39,252 bases of DNA from Nitrospira sp. UBA6493 (lineage in GTDB: Bacteria > Nitrospirota > Nitrospiria > Nitrospirales > Nitrospiraceae), in assembly GCA_002435325.1 (NCBI GenBank), contig DJMJ01000026.1, positions 1,458 to 40,709 on the forward strand, written 5' to 3'. Below the pieces are notes generated by a model. It saw only the letters and a program-made list of their open reading frames with translations. It did not search any database and was not told where the DNA came from. Made by a program: the position numbers and the translations under genes. Position 1 is the first letter of the stretch. The number at the start of each line of letters is the position of its first letter. Shown in pieces: positions 1 through 8,248 of the stretch.

Positions 1-30
1 CCGCCGATCTTCATTGACTACAATCTCGAC

Positions 31-303
31 ATGTCGACGTCCAGACGCGTTTCAGTTCCCAGTCCATGGCTTCATCCCAAACCAACAACCAAGCAGCGGG
101 TGTCTCCGCAACAACCGCCTGACCAGTTTGGGGCATTGAAAGCCTCGCTTCTGTATTGTCCACGTTGCCGAGTAGCAACGCCCACGCGTGAACGGTTGCT
201 CTTGGTCCTTCCGGCAGGAAATCTATACGAGTATCTATGCATGCAATGCGGAACATCTACAGGATCGAAGACCGATACTCACGGAAGTAGTCTTAATCCG
301 TAA
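31..303 (+). CDS. Possible small zinc-ribbon protein (5' end uncertain)
   Basis: I do not recognise a named family. The frame carries two CxxC pairs (C43/C46 in YCPRC and C70/C73 in CMQC, counted from the ATG at 31) separated by 23 residues, the spacing of a four-cysteine zinc ribbon. The frame is open to the first base of the window, so the protein may be the C-terminal part of a longer one. Alternatively it may start internally at the TTG at 136, which would keep the whole ribbon. The N-terminal 35 residues are Pro/Ser/Gln-rich and look disordered or non-coding. It ends 28 bases before the convergent UPF0434 gene. Whether it is a real gene is uncertain; the paired cysteines are the only argument. 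Confidence 0.4.
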   Translation: MSTSRRVSVPSPWLHPKPTTKQRVSPQQPPDQFGALKASLLYCPRCRVATPTRERLLLVLPAGNLYEYLCMQCGTSTGSKTDTHGSSLNP

Positions 304-331
304 CCCGATTAAAGACACAAATATAGACAAC

Positions 332-592
332 TTACGCAAGTTGTTCGAGCGGAATACCTTCTTCGATCAACATGACGGGAATGTTCTCGCGAATTGGATA
401 CACAATTTTTGCATCAGACCGAAGTAATCCACCCTCCAGTTCTTCGGTGACCGGGTGTTTCCCGATATTTTTCAAGATTCCTTTACGCACTGCCTCATTC
501 AGTTTTGTGACCAACTCTGTTTCAGCGAGGCGCACCGGCTGTTTGGTCTCTGGGCAACACAAAATAGCAAGCAAATCTTTATCAATGTTCAC
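332..592 (-). CDS. UPF0434 / Trm112-like small protein (YcaR type)
   Basis: This 86-residue protein matches the UPF0434/Trm112 family: an N-terminal DLLAILCCPETKQPV stretch and a C-terminal segment IVYPIRENIPVMLIEE. In eukaryotes and archaea Trm112 is a small zinc-binding partner that activates methyltransferases; bacterial members are mostly uncharacterised. Only a CC pair (residues 12-13) is seen here, so the full zinc site is not kept. I chose the GTG at 592 because a purine-rich AAGGGGG lies about 8 bases upstream and because the family begins at this point. An upstream ATG at 667 would add 25 residues that do not resemble the family. It is divergent from the DUF502 gene and convergent with the possible zinc-ribbon ORF. 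Confidence 0.8.
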   Translation of the reverse strand: MNIDKDLLAILCCPETKQPVRLAETELVTKLNEAVRKGILKNIGKHPVTEELEGGLLRSDAKIVYPIRENIPVMLIEEGIPLEQLA

Positions 593-776
593 GGGGTACC
601 CCCTTTTAATTAGAACGACTTCAAGATTTATAAGAGCACAGGAAGCAATCGTTGTATATAGAAGCATAGGGGAGAAACCATCGCCGGATCAAGAGTCTGA
701 GACCTTCTTCTCGATGAAGGTATATTCTGCTACACTTTGATCGCGATAGGAAATCCTTAGGCTGGAGCAGTAACTA

Positions 777-1388
777 ATGTCTGCCGCAATCTGGAAGGTG
801 TTCGGCGCAGGCCTATTCCTTCTCGTTCCTGCCTGGGCCACTTTCCAAATTCTCTCAGCTCTCTTTACCGCACTAGATACAGTTCTCACTGATCTAATTG
901 GAAAACAAATACCTGTCCGGGTTCCAGGCTTAGGCCTATTCCTGCTTCTGGTACTCGTTATGTCCGTCGGAGCCCTAGTGACACACGTGATCGGTGAACG
1001 ACTAATTGATCGACTCGAGCGGAAAGTCGAAAAAATTCCTCTCGTGAGGACCATATACCTCACCATGAAGGGGATCACCGATTTGCTGAATTTTCGGTCG
1101 CGGTTTGGTCAAAGCACAGTGGTTGCATTTCCCTTCCCGCGAAACGGACTCTGGGCACTTGGGTTTGTGATGGGCGGAGCTCCCGAGGCACTCCAAATGT
1201 CGCCAGTCTCTAGACTCTTGATGGTTTTTGTTCCAACGGCGATTCATCCCTTTACCGGCTATCTTGCCTTTGTGCCGGAAGACCAGGTTCGCCGGCTGAA
1301 TTTGCCTGCGGAAGACGCGATGAAGATGGAATTTTCTGCGGGCTTTTACACACCATTAGTTGATTGGTTAAGGCCAGCGAAGGAATAG
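777..1388 (+). CDS. DUF502 family inner-membrane protein
   Basis: This 203-residue protein has two hydrophobic segments near the N-terminus (about residues 8-30 and 50-70), followed by a soluble domain with the DUF502 signatures IPLVRTIYLTMKGITD and VFVPTAIHPFTGYLAFVPE. The family is widespread in diderm bacteria and plants and has no established biochemical function; it is presumed to be a membrane-anchored protein. It is the first gene of a plus-strand run (777-2745) with a GNAT acetyltransferase 10 bases downstream and two lipoproteins after that, which suggests co-transcription. The ATG at 777 is preceded by a GGAG-type ribosome site about 9 bases away. Base composition is slightly more AT-rich than the rest of the window. 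Confidence 0.85.
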   Translation: MSAAIWKVFGAGLFLLVPAWATFQILSALFTALDTVLTDLIGKQIPVRVPGLGLFLLLVLVMSVGALVTHVIGERLIDRLERKVEKIPLVRTIYLTMKGITDLLNFRSRFGQSTVVAFPFPRNGLWALGFVMGGAPEALQMSPVSRLLMVFVPTAIHPFTGYLAFVPEDQVRRLNLPAEDAMKMEFSAGFYTPLVDWLRPAKE

Positions 1389-1398
1389 CGAACCGCAT

Positions 1399-1920
1399 AT
1401 GTCTATGATCAATGACGTCGTCATTCGTCGAGCACACATGGAAGATGTTGGGGTCATCGCCGCGTTCAGCGCCGCGATGGCACTTGAAACAGAAGGGCGG
1501 ATGCTTGATCAGGAGCGGCTTCGCCACGGCACCCGATCGTTATTGGCCTCTCCGGCGAATGGTTTTTTTATGGTGGCGGAGCGGCAGGGAGTAAAAGAAG
1601 GCTTCATTGTGGGGCAATTGATGATCACCTATGAGTGGAGTGACTGGCGAAACGCAGTCTTTTGGTGGATACAAAGCGTCTATGTGGATCCGAGATGGCG
1701 GAGGCTTGGAATCTTCAGGAAAATGCACGCGGCAGTCTTGACCACGGCCAAGGCCGATCCGAACGTGTGCGGAGTTCGCTTGTATGTCGAGTCCCAAAAC
1801 CGATTGGCACAAGACGTATATCGAAAGGTCGGACTAAAGCCCTCGTCCTACGCGGTGTTTGAAACCGATTTTGTACTAGGGCATCAGCAGGGTTTGGCGG
1901 ATCGTCCCGATGAAGCCTAA
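1399..1920 (+). CDS. GNAT family N-acetyltransferase
   Basis: This 173-residue single-domain acetyltransferase would transfer an acetyl group from acetyl-CoA to an unknown amine substrate. The central strand and pyrophosphate-binding loop are visible as IQSVYVDPRWRRLGIFRKM, a version of the GNAT motif A (R/Q-x-x-G-x-G/A) in which the last glycine is Phe. It is followed by GVRLYVESQNRLAQDVYRKV, which matches motif B with its Asn and downstream Tyr. The N-terminal VIRRAHMEDVGVIAAFSA is the usual first strand and helix. It sits 10 bases after the DUF502 gene and 12 bases before a lipoprotein gene. The substrate cannot be read from sequence; small-molecule or protein N-terminal acetylation are both possible. 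Confidence 0.85.
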   Translation: MSMINDVVIRRAHMEDVGVIAAFSAAMALETEGRMLDQERLRHGTRSLLASPANGFFMVAERQGVKEGFIVGQLMITYEWSDWRNAVFWWIQSVYVDPRWRRLGIFRKMHAAVLTTAKADPNVCGVRLYVESQNRLAQDVYRKVGLKPSSYAVFETDFVLGHQQGLADRPDEA

Positions 1921-1932
1921 CGAGGAGGTCGT

Positions 1933-2319
1933 ATGTTACGTGTGCGGCTGATGGGACTTTTGGTCCTGGCTCTGGTGCTCACCCAAGGATGTGTGGTCAG
2001 CCGTGGTACGTTAGGGGAGCCTCTCCGAGAGGAGGCAATCACACAAATCAAGAAAGGGGTCAGTACAACAAGCGAGGTTGTCGCTCTTATGGGAGCGCCG
2101 GAGCGGATCGTTCGAGGGAATGAACGGGAGATTTTTCACTACTATTACTATGACGGGAAATCTCCTGCTCTCTTGCTTTTAATCGTGAACATCATGCGCA
2201 TGGAGGTCAAGAGCGATAATCTCTATGTCTTCTTTGGGCGGAACGGATTAGTGGAAGAGGTGCTGTACAGTAAGCGGACGCCGAATGTGCAGTTCAAACT
2301 CTGGCCTTTCGGAGATTAG
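1933..2319 (+). CDS. BamE/SmpA-OmlA-like lipoprotein, first of a tandem pair
   Basis: This 128-residue protein starts with a short hydrophobic signal ending in a lipobox-like LTQGC (Cys20). The segment after it, ITQIKKGVSTTSEVVALMG followed by APERI, is the 'G-x-(T/S)-(T/S)-x-E-V-x-x-x-x-G-x-P' fold signature of the SmpA/OmlA (BamE) superfamily. Members are outer-membrane lipoproteins, the best known being part of the beta-barrel assembly complex. Many lineage-specific paralogs have unknown jobs, so I do not call this BamE itself. A strong AGGAGG lies 6 bases before the ATG. The next gene begins at the base right after its stop codon and encodes a related lipoprotein, so the two are probably translationally coupled duplicates. 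Confidence 0.75.
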   Translation: MLRVRLMGLLVLALVLTQGCVVSRGTLGEPLREEAITQIKKGVSTTSEVVALMGAPERIVRGNEREIFHYYYYDGKSPALLLLIVNIMRMEVKSDNLYVFFGRNGLVEEVLYSKRTPNVQFKLWPFGD

Positions 2320-2745
2320 ATGGCAATTCCTATGAAAGTGGGACATTGTCTCCTCGTCGTACTGTGCCTAGTGATTCTGGCAGGGTGCAGCCTGCGACGG
2401 GTCGTGGTGAACGATGTCATTTCACCACAGCGTGTGACATTCATTCAGTCAGGGAGTACGACGATGCAACAAGTCGTGTCCCGGCTCGGTGCGCCCGATG
2501 AGATATTTGAGTCAGAGTTCGGTTTGGCAACCGTGTACGAATGGAGCGACACCAAGTTCTCCGCGATAGATTTTGGCTATGCCGCCAGAGCATTTTCCCC
2601 ATATTCACCGTCCATGACTCTGGCTCGTACAGGGATCGATAAAGAGCAGTTCCAGGTCCATTATGACGCACAGGGTATTGTGCGAACCGTCGGGTTTATT
2701 CGGCATGAAGAAGCGGTTCCGGTACTATGGTTCTGGCCATTTTAA
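2320..2745 (+). CDS. BamE/SmpA-OmlA-like lipoprotein, second of a tandem pair
   Basis: This 141-residue protein carries a clear signal peptide with a classical lipobox ILAGC (Cys23). It is followed by FIQSGSTTMQQVVSRLGAPD, the same small alpha/beta signature as the upstream gene, and later by FQVHYDAQGIVRTVGF, a typical final hairpin of the BamE-like fold. The protein is expected to be lipid-anchored in the envelope, probably in the outer membrane. Its ATG directly abuts the preceding stop codon with no spacer, which points to translational coupling. The two neighbours share the fold but little sequence, so the duplication is old. Function is unknown; envelope assembly is a guess from the superfamily. 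Confidence 0.72.
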   Translation: MAIPMKVGHCLLVVLCLVILAGCSLRRVVVNDVISPQRVTFIQSGSTTMQQVVSRLGAPDEIFESEFGLATVYEWSDTKFSAIDFGYAARAFSPYSPSMTLARTGIDKEQFQVHYDAQGIVRTVGFIRHEEAVPVLWFWPF

Positions 2746-2802
2746 TAGATCTCCGTCCTCGTCATATCTTGTGAATTGCTGCCTTGTGCTTGTACATCTA
2801 TA

Positions 2803-3669
2803 ATGCGACTCATGGATATGGGTTCTCCTGAAGACTCTTCTTTCTGCGACGCCATACTTGCTTCCTCGTCCTATATTCCCGCCGATAGTGATGTCGAATT
2901 CTTGCAGCGGGAAAAACTCCGGCCACTCCGGCTAGGCCTTGAACTCCTCAAGCCCGAGCTCATCCAGCAAGAACAGGGGATTCAATCAACCATTGTGGTG
3001 TTCGGGAGTGCCCGGTTACAGGATCCCGCCGCCGCCGCCCTGGCATTACGGATTGCGGAGCGGGAAGCCGCTGACTATCCGGACGATCCGGTCCGGCAGT
3101 CCCGGGTGGCGGTGGCCAAGCGCCAGCAGGATCTCGCAAAATATTACGATGTGGCGCGGGAGTTTGCCAGACTGGTCTCGAGTAGTTGCCAAATCGACGG
3201 GCGATGCGATTATGTCATCGTGACTGGCGGCGGGCCAGGCATTATGGAGGCGGCCAATCGTGGCGCTGCTGATGTGCAGGCCAAGTCCATCGGGCTCAAT
3301 ATTACCTTGCCGCACGAGCAGCGGCCAAATCCCTACATTACACCGGAGCTTTGTTTCCAATTTCGCTATTTCGCGCTGAGGAAAATGCATTTCCTGATTC
3401 GCGCGAAAGCGCTGGTCGCATTTCCAGGTGGCTTTGGGACGCTTGACGAATTGTTTGAAACGCTGACCCTTATCCAGACAGGGAAAGTCAGTGGGGTAAC
3501 GGTGGTACTGGTGGGGCGCGCCTTCTGGGATCGCTTGATCAATTGGGACATGCTGGTGGAGCAAGGGCTTATTAGCCTGCAGGACCGGCAACTCTTTCAC
3601 TATGCGGAAACAGCACAGGAAGCCTGGGACGTGATTGCAACAAATCATACCGTGAGGCCTCAGCCATGA
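2803..3669 (+). CDS. LOG family protein (nucleotide 5'-monophosphate hydrolase-like)
   Basis: This protein shows both hallmark motifs of the LOG/lysine-decarboxylase-like Rossmann family: VTGGGPGIMEAANRGA, and PGGFGTLDELFETL (the PGGxGTxxE active site). Characterised members hydrolyse nucleoside 5'-monophosphates to base and ribose 5-phosphate, including cytokinin activation in plants and purine-nucleotide turnover in bacteria. At about 288 residues it is longer than the minimal 180-residue type, with an N-terminal extension and a charged helical insert (about residues 75-110) between the first strand and the GGGPG loop. Start choice is uncertain: ATG codons at 2803, 2812 and 2818 and a TTG at 2776 are in frame, and none has a good ribosome site. 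Its TGA overlaps the ATG of the next gene (ATGA at 3666), so the two are coupled. Confidence 0.85.
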   Translation: MRLMDMGSPEDSSFCDAILASSSYIPADSDVEFLQREKLRPLRLGLELLKPELIQQEQGIQSTIVVFGSARLQDPAAAALALRIAEREAADYPDDPVRQSRVAVAKRQQDLAKYYDVAREFARLVSSSCQIDGRCDYVIVTGGGPGIMEAANRGAADVQAKSIGLNITLPHEQRPNPYITPELCFQFRYFALRKMHFLIRAKALVAFPGGFGTLDELFETLTLIQTGKVSGVTVVLVGRAFWDRLINWDMLVEQGLISLQDRQLFHYAETAQEAWDVIATNHTVRPQP

Positions 3670-5063
3670 AACTTTCCTTTCACGGTGCAGCCCGATCAGT
3701 CACCGGAAGCCGTCATTTGATCGAAATGGCTGGTTGCCGGTTGCTGCTGGATTGCGGCATGTTCCAGGGACGGCGGGAAGAGGCCGACCGGCAGAACCGC
3801 GAATTGGGGTTTGATCCGAAATCCTTGTCTGCGGTGCTGCTCTCCCATGCGCATATCGATCACTCCGGAGCCTTGCCGGTTCTGGATCAATGTCGGTTTT
3901 CCGGCAAGGTGTATCAAACCCGGGCTACGGCAGACCTCGCCGCGATCATGTTGCAGGATGCGGCTCGTATTCAGGAGAGCGACTGCCGCTATGTGAATAA
4001 GAAAGAGAGGCGGCGGGGCAAGAAATGCGTAACGCCGTTTTTCGATTCGGATGACGTAGAGGCCATCACGCGGCGGTTTGTTGGGGTGCGCTACCATGAT
4101 GCGATCAAATTGGCTCCGAGGGTTACCGCCTCGTTCCACGATGCCGGGCATATTCTCGGATCAGCCGCCATGCGTGTAAAGTATACCGTCAGGGGAAACA
4201 CGACCACGGTGCTCTTTAGCGGCGATCTGGGGCGATCGCAGATGCCGATCTTGCGCGACCCCGAGCTGCCGCCACCCTGCGACGTGTTGATTCTCGAATC
4301 CACCTACGGCGACCGGCTGCATGAACAACATCATGAAGAGATGAAGCGCAAAGCGCAGGAGTTGATCGCCCATGCCCGGGCTCACAAGAGCAAGATCATC
4401 GTACCGGCCTTTGCCGTTGGACGAACGCAGGAACTCATCATGCGGATCAAAGAGTTGGTCGGCGAGCAGCGGATCGATCCCATCCCCATCTATATCGATT
4501 CACCGCTGGCCTCCAGGGCGACAGAGGTTTTTCGCCGACATCCCGAATGTTATGACGAAGAAACATACCGGACGTTTACTTCCGAAGGGGATCCGTTCGC
4601 ATCAAGATTTATTCACTTTATTTCTTCGCCGGATGACAGCAAGCGCCTCAATTCGATGAAGGGCCCCTGTATTATCATTTCCTCGTCCGGGATGTGCGAA
4701 GGCGGACGGGTGCTCCATCATCTCAAGCACGCCATCCAGGACGAAGCCAACGTCATCGTCTTTGTTGGCTTCCAAGCGGAGCATACCCTGGGACGCAAGC
4801 TGGTTGAAGGTTGGGACGTCGTGCCGATCTTCGGTGTGCCGACACAACGGCGGGCTCAGGTGGTGAAGTTCAACGGGCTCTCGGCGCATGCCGACCGCAA
4901 CGATCTGTTGGCGTATGTACGTGCCATCAACCCCCTGCCGGCCAAAATATTTATTGTCCATGGGGAGGAAAAGCAGGCGCTTTCGCTTGGGGCAGCGATT
5001 CAAGCTGAGCATTCAGGAGTTGAGGTGCAGATCCCTCGTCGAGGCTCCGCCTATGATGTGTAA
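3666..5063 (+). CDS. Beta-CASP metallo-beta-lactamase-fold RNase-like protein
   Basis: This 465-residue protein is a metallo-beta-lactamase fold enzyme of the beta-CASP nucleic-acid branch, similar to CPSF73-like bacterial enzymes. Visible metal-site motifs are SHAHIDHSGALP (H61, H63, D65, H66), HDAGHILGSA, FSGDLG, and the C-terminal LSAHADRND and FIVHGEE histidines. The beta-CASP insert ends with SSSGMCEGGR, which is typical of RNA-processing members. The expected role is hydrolysis of RNA phosphodiester bonds in the cytoplasm, acting as endo- or exonuclease. Length and motif order match complete bacterial homologues. It overlaps the upstream LOG gene by ATGA and its last 11 bases overlap the proposed start of the P1 peptidase gene, so three genes form a tight coupled unit. 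Confidence 0.9.
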   Translation: MKLSFHGAARSVTGSRHLIEMAGCRLLLDCGMFQGRREEADRQNRELGFDPKSLSAVLLSHAHIDHSGALPVLDQCRFSGKVYQTRATADLAAIMLQDAARIQESDCRYVNKKERRRGKKCVTPFFDSDDVEAITRRFVGVRYHDAIKLAPRVTASFHDAGHILGSAAMRVKYTVRGNTTTVLFSGDLGRSQMPILRDPELPPPCDVLILESTYGDRLHEQHHEEMKRKAQELIAHARAHKSKIIVPAFAVGRTQELIMRIKELVGEQRIDPIPIYIDSPLASRATEVFRRHPECYDEETYRTFTSEGDPFASRFIHFISSPDDSKRLNSMKGPCIIISSSGMCEGGRVLHHLKHAIQDEANVIVFVGFQAEHTLGRKLVEGWDVVPIFGVPTQRRAQVVKFNGLSAHADRNDLLAYVRAINPLPAKIFIVHGEEKQALSLGAAIQAEHSGVEVQIPRRGSAYDV

Positions 5064-6246
5064 TCGTGCCGTTATGGCCTTGGTGGTAAGCGTGGTGACA
5101 CTCTGCGCCGGTTTGTCGGTGCAGGCGGCAGAGACGTCTGAGCCGCGTCAGCGTGTCCGCGAACTCGGAATTTCCATTGGGCAGTATCAAACAGGTCTGC
5201 TGAATGCCATCACTGATGTGGCTGGGGTGAAGGTTGGGCATCGCACGCTGATCTCCGGAGAGGGCGCGCTCAAACCCGGCAGCGGTCCAGTGAGGACCGG
5301 TGTGACGGTCATCATCCCGCGAGATGATATATGGCACAAGAAAGTAGCAGCCGGTGCGTTCGTCTTGAATGGCACGGGTGAAATGACCGGCTTGTCATGG
5401 GTGGCAGAGTCGGGCTTCCTGGAATATCCTATCGCACTGACCAATACATTGAATGTGCCCCGTGTGGCCAACGGCGTCATGAGCTGGATGATCAAGCACT
5501 ATCCGGAGATTGGCATCTCCGACGATACGCTAACCCCGGTTGTGGCTGAATGCGATGATGGCCGCTTGAATGACATACAGGGCCGCCATGTATCCGAGCA
5601 GGATGTCATGGCGGCGCTCGACGGCGCGCGCAACGGTCCCGTCATGGAAGGCACCGTCGGGGCCGGAACCGGCATGGTGTCCTATGGATTCAAAGGAGGG
5701 ATTGGGACTTCATCGCGGCGCGTTTCGGCGGAAGAAGGCGGCTATACCGTTGGCGTGCTGGTCAATGCCAATCACGGGCGAAGGCCGGAGCTGATGGTGG
5801 GGGGCGTGCCCGTGGGCAAACTCTACGAACCGCCCGTGCGGATGTCGGAGGCACTGGTGCCGGGTCAAAGTGAAGGCTCCATCATTATTGTCGTTGCCAC
5901 CGATGCGCCGCTCGATGGACGCCAGCTGACAAGGTTGGCCAAACGCGCCGCGCTCGGTCTCGCCCGCACCGGCTCTACCGCCCAGCATGGCAGCGGCGAC
6001 TTTATCCTGGCCTTCTCCACTGGCAATATCATCCCGCACTATCCCCAAGAGCCGACCTATAACATGACCCATCTCGCTGACACGCATCTCAATCCCATGA
6101 TCACGGCGACGGTTGAAGCAACAGAAGAAGCCATTCTTAACGCCCTCAGCATGGCAACGACCGTGGTGGGCCGCGACGGCCATCGCGTCGAGGCGATCAA
6201 CCTCGACCGATTAAAAGAGTTGATGGGCGATACTTCTCGCCGGTAG
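5053..6246 (+). CDS. Secreted P1/DmpA-family (S58) aminopeptidase
   Basis: The mature region matches the P1 family of self-cleaving N-terminal nucleophile hydrolases (DmpA, beta-aminopeptidases). It begins with RVRELGISIGQ and NAITDVAGVKVGH; the centre contains GTVGAGTGMVSYGFKGG followed by IGTSSR. In DmpA the peptide bond before the Ser/Thr of that loop is cut to give two subunits, with the new N-terminus as nucleophile. The C-terminus has FSTGN, another family signature. The first 30 residues form a signal peptide (hydrophobic VMALVVSVVTLCAGLSV, cut near QAA), so the enzyme is likely periplasmic. ATG at 5053, 5056 and 5074 are all plausible starts; 5053 overlaps the upstream gene by 11 bases. 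It probably degrades small or D-/beta-amino-acid peptides, but the substrate is not readable. Confidence 0.85.
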   Translation: MMCNRAVMALVVSVVTLCAGLSVQAAETSEPRQRVRELGISIGQYQTGLLNAITDVAGVKVGHRTLISGEGALKPGSGPVRTGVTVIIPRDDIWHKKVAAGAFVLNGTGEMTGLSWVAESGFLEYPIALTNTLNVPRVANGVMSWMIKHYPEIGISDDTLTPVVAECDDGRLNDIQGRHVSEQDVMAALDGARNGPVMEGTVGAGTGMVSYGFKGGIGTSSRRVSAEEGGYTVGVLVNANHGRRPELMVGGVPVGKLYEPPVRMSEALVPGQSEGSIIIVVATDAPLDGRQLTRLAKRAALGLARTGSTAQHGSGDFILAFSTGNIIPHYPQEPTYNMTHLADTHLNPMITATVEATEEAILNALSMATTVVGRDGHRVEAINLDRLKELMGDTSRR

Positions 6247-6330
6247 GTGCGACAGTCGTCGAGTATGCTCGACTTGCAATTTCGTCTAACCCCTCGTTAT
6301 TCTTCGGCTGGTGATTATGAAGGAGCGCGC

Positions 6331-6558
6331 ATGAACGAGTATCAAATCGGGGGCGGGCTGCGGCTGCTTACGGCCATCGAAAAATCCGAGGCCTTCGCCG
6401 AATTTCTCAAGACCCGCTTCGTTCGTGCTCTCGAAACAGAAGACCCGACGGAATTGCACTATCTCCTGGCGCAATTGGACGACTATCATTCATACATGTG
6501 GCGCTACTATAAAAAGTTGGCCAGTGATCGGTCTGAACGCATGAACCCCGGCGTGTAA
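6331..6558 (+). CDS. Small conserved-looking protein of unknown function
   Basis: I do not recognise a family. The ATG at 6331 has a good AAGGAG ribosome site 4-5 bases upstream, which is why I prefer it to the GTG at 6247 that would add 28 unlikely residues. The 75-residue product is soluble and mostly helical, rich in aromatic and charged residues (YHSYMWRYYKKLASDRSE), and has no signal or membrane segment. It lies in a plus-strand run between the secreted P1 peptidase and the FIST-domain protein, separated by 84 and 16 bases, and may be co-transcribed with the latter. The aromatic-rich C-terminal helix suggests a protein-interaction role, but that is speculation. Confidence 0.65.
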   Translation: MNEYQIGGGLRLLTAIEKSEAFAEFLKTRFVRALETEDPTELHYLLAQLDDYHSYMWRYYKKLASDRSERMNPGV

Positions 6559-6574
6559 CGTCTTCTCGAATCAC

Positions 6575-7801
6575 ATGCCTAGTTTCTTCTCCACATCCTT
6601 TCCGCCGTCTGCCACGTTTCAGTTCGCGTTCGCGGTCAGCCGGAGTGCCGATACCGAAGCAGCCGCTCGAGATCTTGTCGATGAAATCAGGGAGCAGTTG
6701 GGCGGCGTGACGCCGGACTTGGCCTGTCTCTTCTTCTCATCTCACCACATACCTCGGGCGGACGTTCTGGCCGACACGATTGCGGAGTCGCTTCAGGTCC
6801 GTGTGTGCATCGGTTGTAGCGGCGAAGGGGTGATTGCCGGGGCGGAAGAGCTGGAAACAGCTCCTGCGGTAACGCTTTGGACGGCCTGTCTTCCCGGTGT
6901 GACGGTGACCCCCGTGCGGCTTTCCTTTTCCCCCGCTCAGGACCAGTTTTCGCTCGTGGGCTGGCCAGAGGCAGAGGGCATCGATTCCACCTTTCTGCTT
7001 TTTGCAGATCCCTTTACGACGCCGATGCAGGAGGTGTTGGCTCTGCTGGAAGAGCGATACCCAGGCACCGCCGCTCTCGGCGGGCTGTCAGGAGGAGGGC
7101 AGGATGCGGGAGAGAATCGGTTGGTTTTAGGACGAGAGGTATTCCAGGGTGGCCTTGTCGGTGTTCGGATTTCCGGACCGGTGGAAGTTCGTCCGGTGAT
7201 CTCGCAAGGCTGCCGGCCGATCGGCGAACGATATGTGGTGACGAAAGCCGAACACAATATGGTGCATGAATTGGGTGGGACCTCCGCGTTGGAACGGCTA
7301 CAATACGTGTTTGAATCGCTCGGGGGCGAGGACCGGCAGCGGGCACACCGGGCGCTCCACATCGGCATCGTGATTGATGAGCACCGGGACCATTTCGAGC
7401 GCGGTGATTTCCTCGTGCGCAATCTGGTGGGCGCGGATCAGACGACCGGCGCGGTGGCCATCGGTGATGTGGTGCAAGAAGGGCAGACGGTGCAATTCCA
7501 TCTGCGCGACGCCAAGTCGGCCAGCGAAGATCTGAGTTTGCTGCTCGCGGCCGATCGTACGGGGCATCGGAATCCCCCGTTAGGCGCACTGGTATTTAGC
7601 TGCTGCGGCCGGGGGCAGGGATTGTTTGGCAGACCCCATCACGATTCGGGCATCCTGGCTGAGAGGTTAGGAGGCATCCCAGTGGCGGGATTTTTTGCCC
7701 AGGGGGAAATTGGTCCCGTTGGGGGCCGCAATTTTCTCCATGGATACACGGCCAGTATGGCGATTTTCGCCGAGCCGGATTCGCCATCTCGCAGGAAATA
7801 A
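6575..7801 (+). CDS. FIST N/C-domain sensory protein (stand-alone)
   Basis: This 408-residue protein consists of FIST_N (about residues 30-210) and FIST_C (about residues 225-390). Recognisable pieces are VCIGCSGEGVIAGAEELE and LPGVTVTPV in the N-domain and VFSCCGRGQGLFG plus GFFAQGEIGPVGGRNFLHG in the C-domain. FIST domains are predicted small-ligand sensors, perhaps for amino acids, and are often fused to methyl-accepting, GGDEF or kinase domains. Here there is no output domain, signal peptide or membrane segment, so it is a free cytoplasmic ligand-binding module or works with a partner encoded elsewhere. It lies 60 bases upstream of an FKBP isomerase. The ATG at 6575 has no strong ribosome site, so the exact start is open. 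Confidence 0.88.
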   Translation: MPSFFSTSFPPSATFQFAFAVSRSADTEAAARDLVDEIREQLGGVTPDLACLFFSSHHIPRADVLADTIAESLQVRVCIGCSGEGVIAGAEELETAPAVTLWTACLPGVTVTPVRLSFSPAQDQFSLVGWPEAEGIDSTFLLFADPFTTPMQEVLALLEERYPGTAALGGLSGGGQDAGENRLVLGREVFQGGLVGVRISGPVEVRPVISQGCRPIGERYVVTKAEHNMVHELGGTSALERLQYVFESLGGEDRQRAHRALHIGIVIDEHRDHFERGDFLVRNLVGADQTTGAVAIGDVVQEGQTVQFHLRDAKSASEDLSLLLAADRTGHRNPPLGALVFSCCGRGQGLFGRPHHDSGILAERLGGIPVAGFFAQGEIGPVGGRNFLHGYTASMAIFAEPDSPSRRK

Positions 7802-7861
7802 AAATATGGGAGTGCGGCAGCCTGAGTAATTGGCATCCCATTTATAAGCGTAGGAGGCACT

Positions 7862-8233
7862 ATGAGCGGAAATGAGTCATCGGCATCGGGAGGGGAAGAG
7901 ATCGTGACGTCATCCGGTCTTCAGTATATCGATCAGGTGGTGGGAACGGGCGAGGTGGCGAAGGCCGGGCAGACGGTTTCGGTGCATTACACCGGTTGGC
8001 TGACGAATGGGACGAAGTTCGATAGTTCAGTCGATCGCGGGCAACCCTTTTCCTTTCCGCTCGGAGCCGGGCGGGTGATCAAGGGTTGGGATGAAGGCGT
8101 GCAGGGGATGAAAGTCGGCGGGAAGCGGAAGCTGACAATCCCGGCCAATCTTGGCTATGGCCCACGCGGGGCCGGCGGAGTGATCCCACCTAACGCCACG
8201 TTGGTGTTCGATGTCGAATTGCTGGGCGTGTAA
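7862..8233 (+). CDS. FKBP-type peptidyl-prolyl cis-trans isomerase
   Basis: This 123-residue protein is a single FKBP domain that catalyses proline cis-trans isomerisation during protein folding. All core segments are present in order: VSVHYTGWLTNGTKFDSS, QPFSFPLGAGRVIKGWDEG, VQGMKVGGKRKLTIP, LGYGPRGAGGVIPPNATL and FDVELL. These include the aromatic pocket residues (Y, F, D, W, Y, F) that line the FK506-binding site. The first 18 residues are a Ser/Gly/Glu-rich tail without a signal peptide, so it is probably cytoplasmic. A consensus AGGAGG sits 5-6 bases before the ATG. It has no IF domain insert, so it is a minimal FKBP rather than a SlyD-type chaperone. gcvT follows 15 bases downstream. 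Confidence 0.93.
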   Translation: MSGNESSASGGEEIVTSSGLQYIDQVVGTGEVAKAGQTVSVHYTGWLTNGTKFDSSVDRGQPFSFPLGAGRVIKGWDEGVQGMKVGGKRKLTIPANLGYGPRGAGGVIPPNATLVFDVELLGV

Positions 8234-8248
8234 GGGCGCACAACTCGC

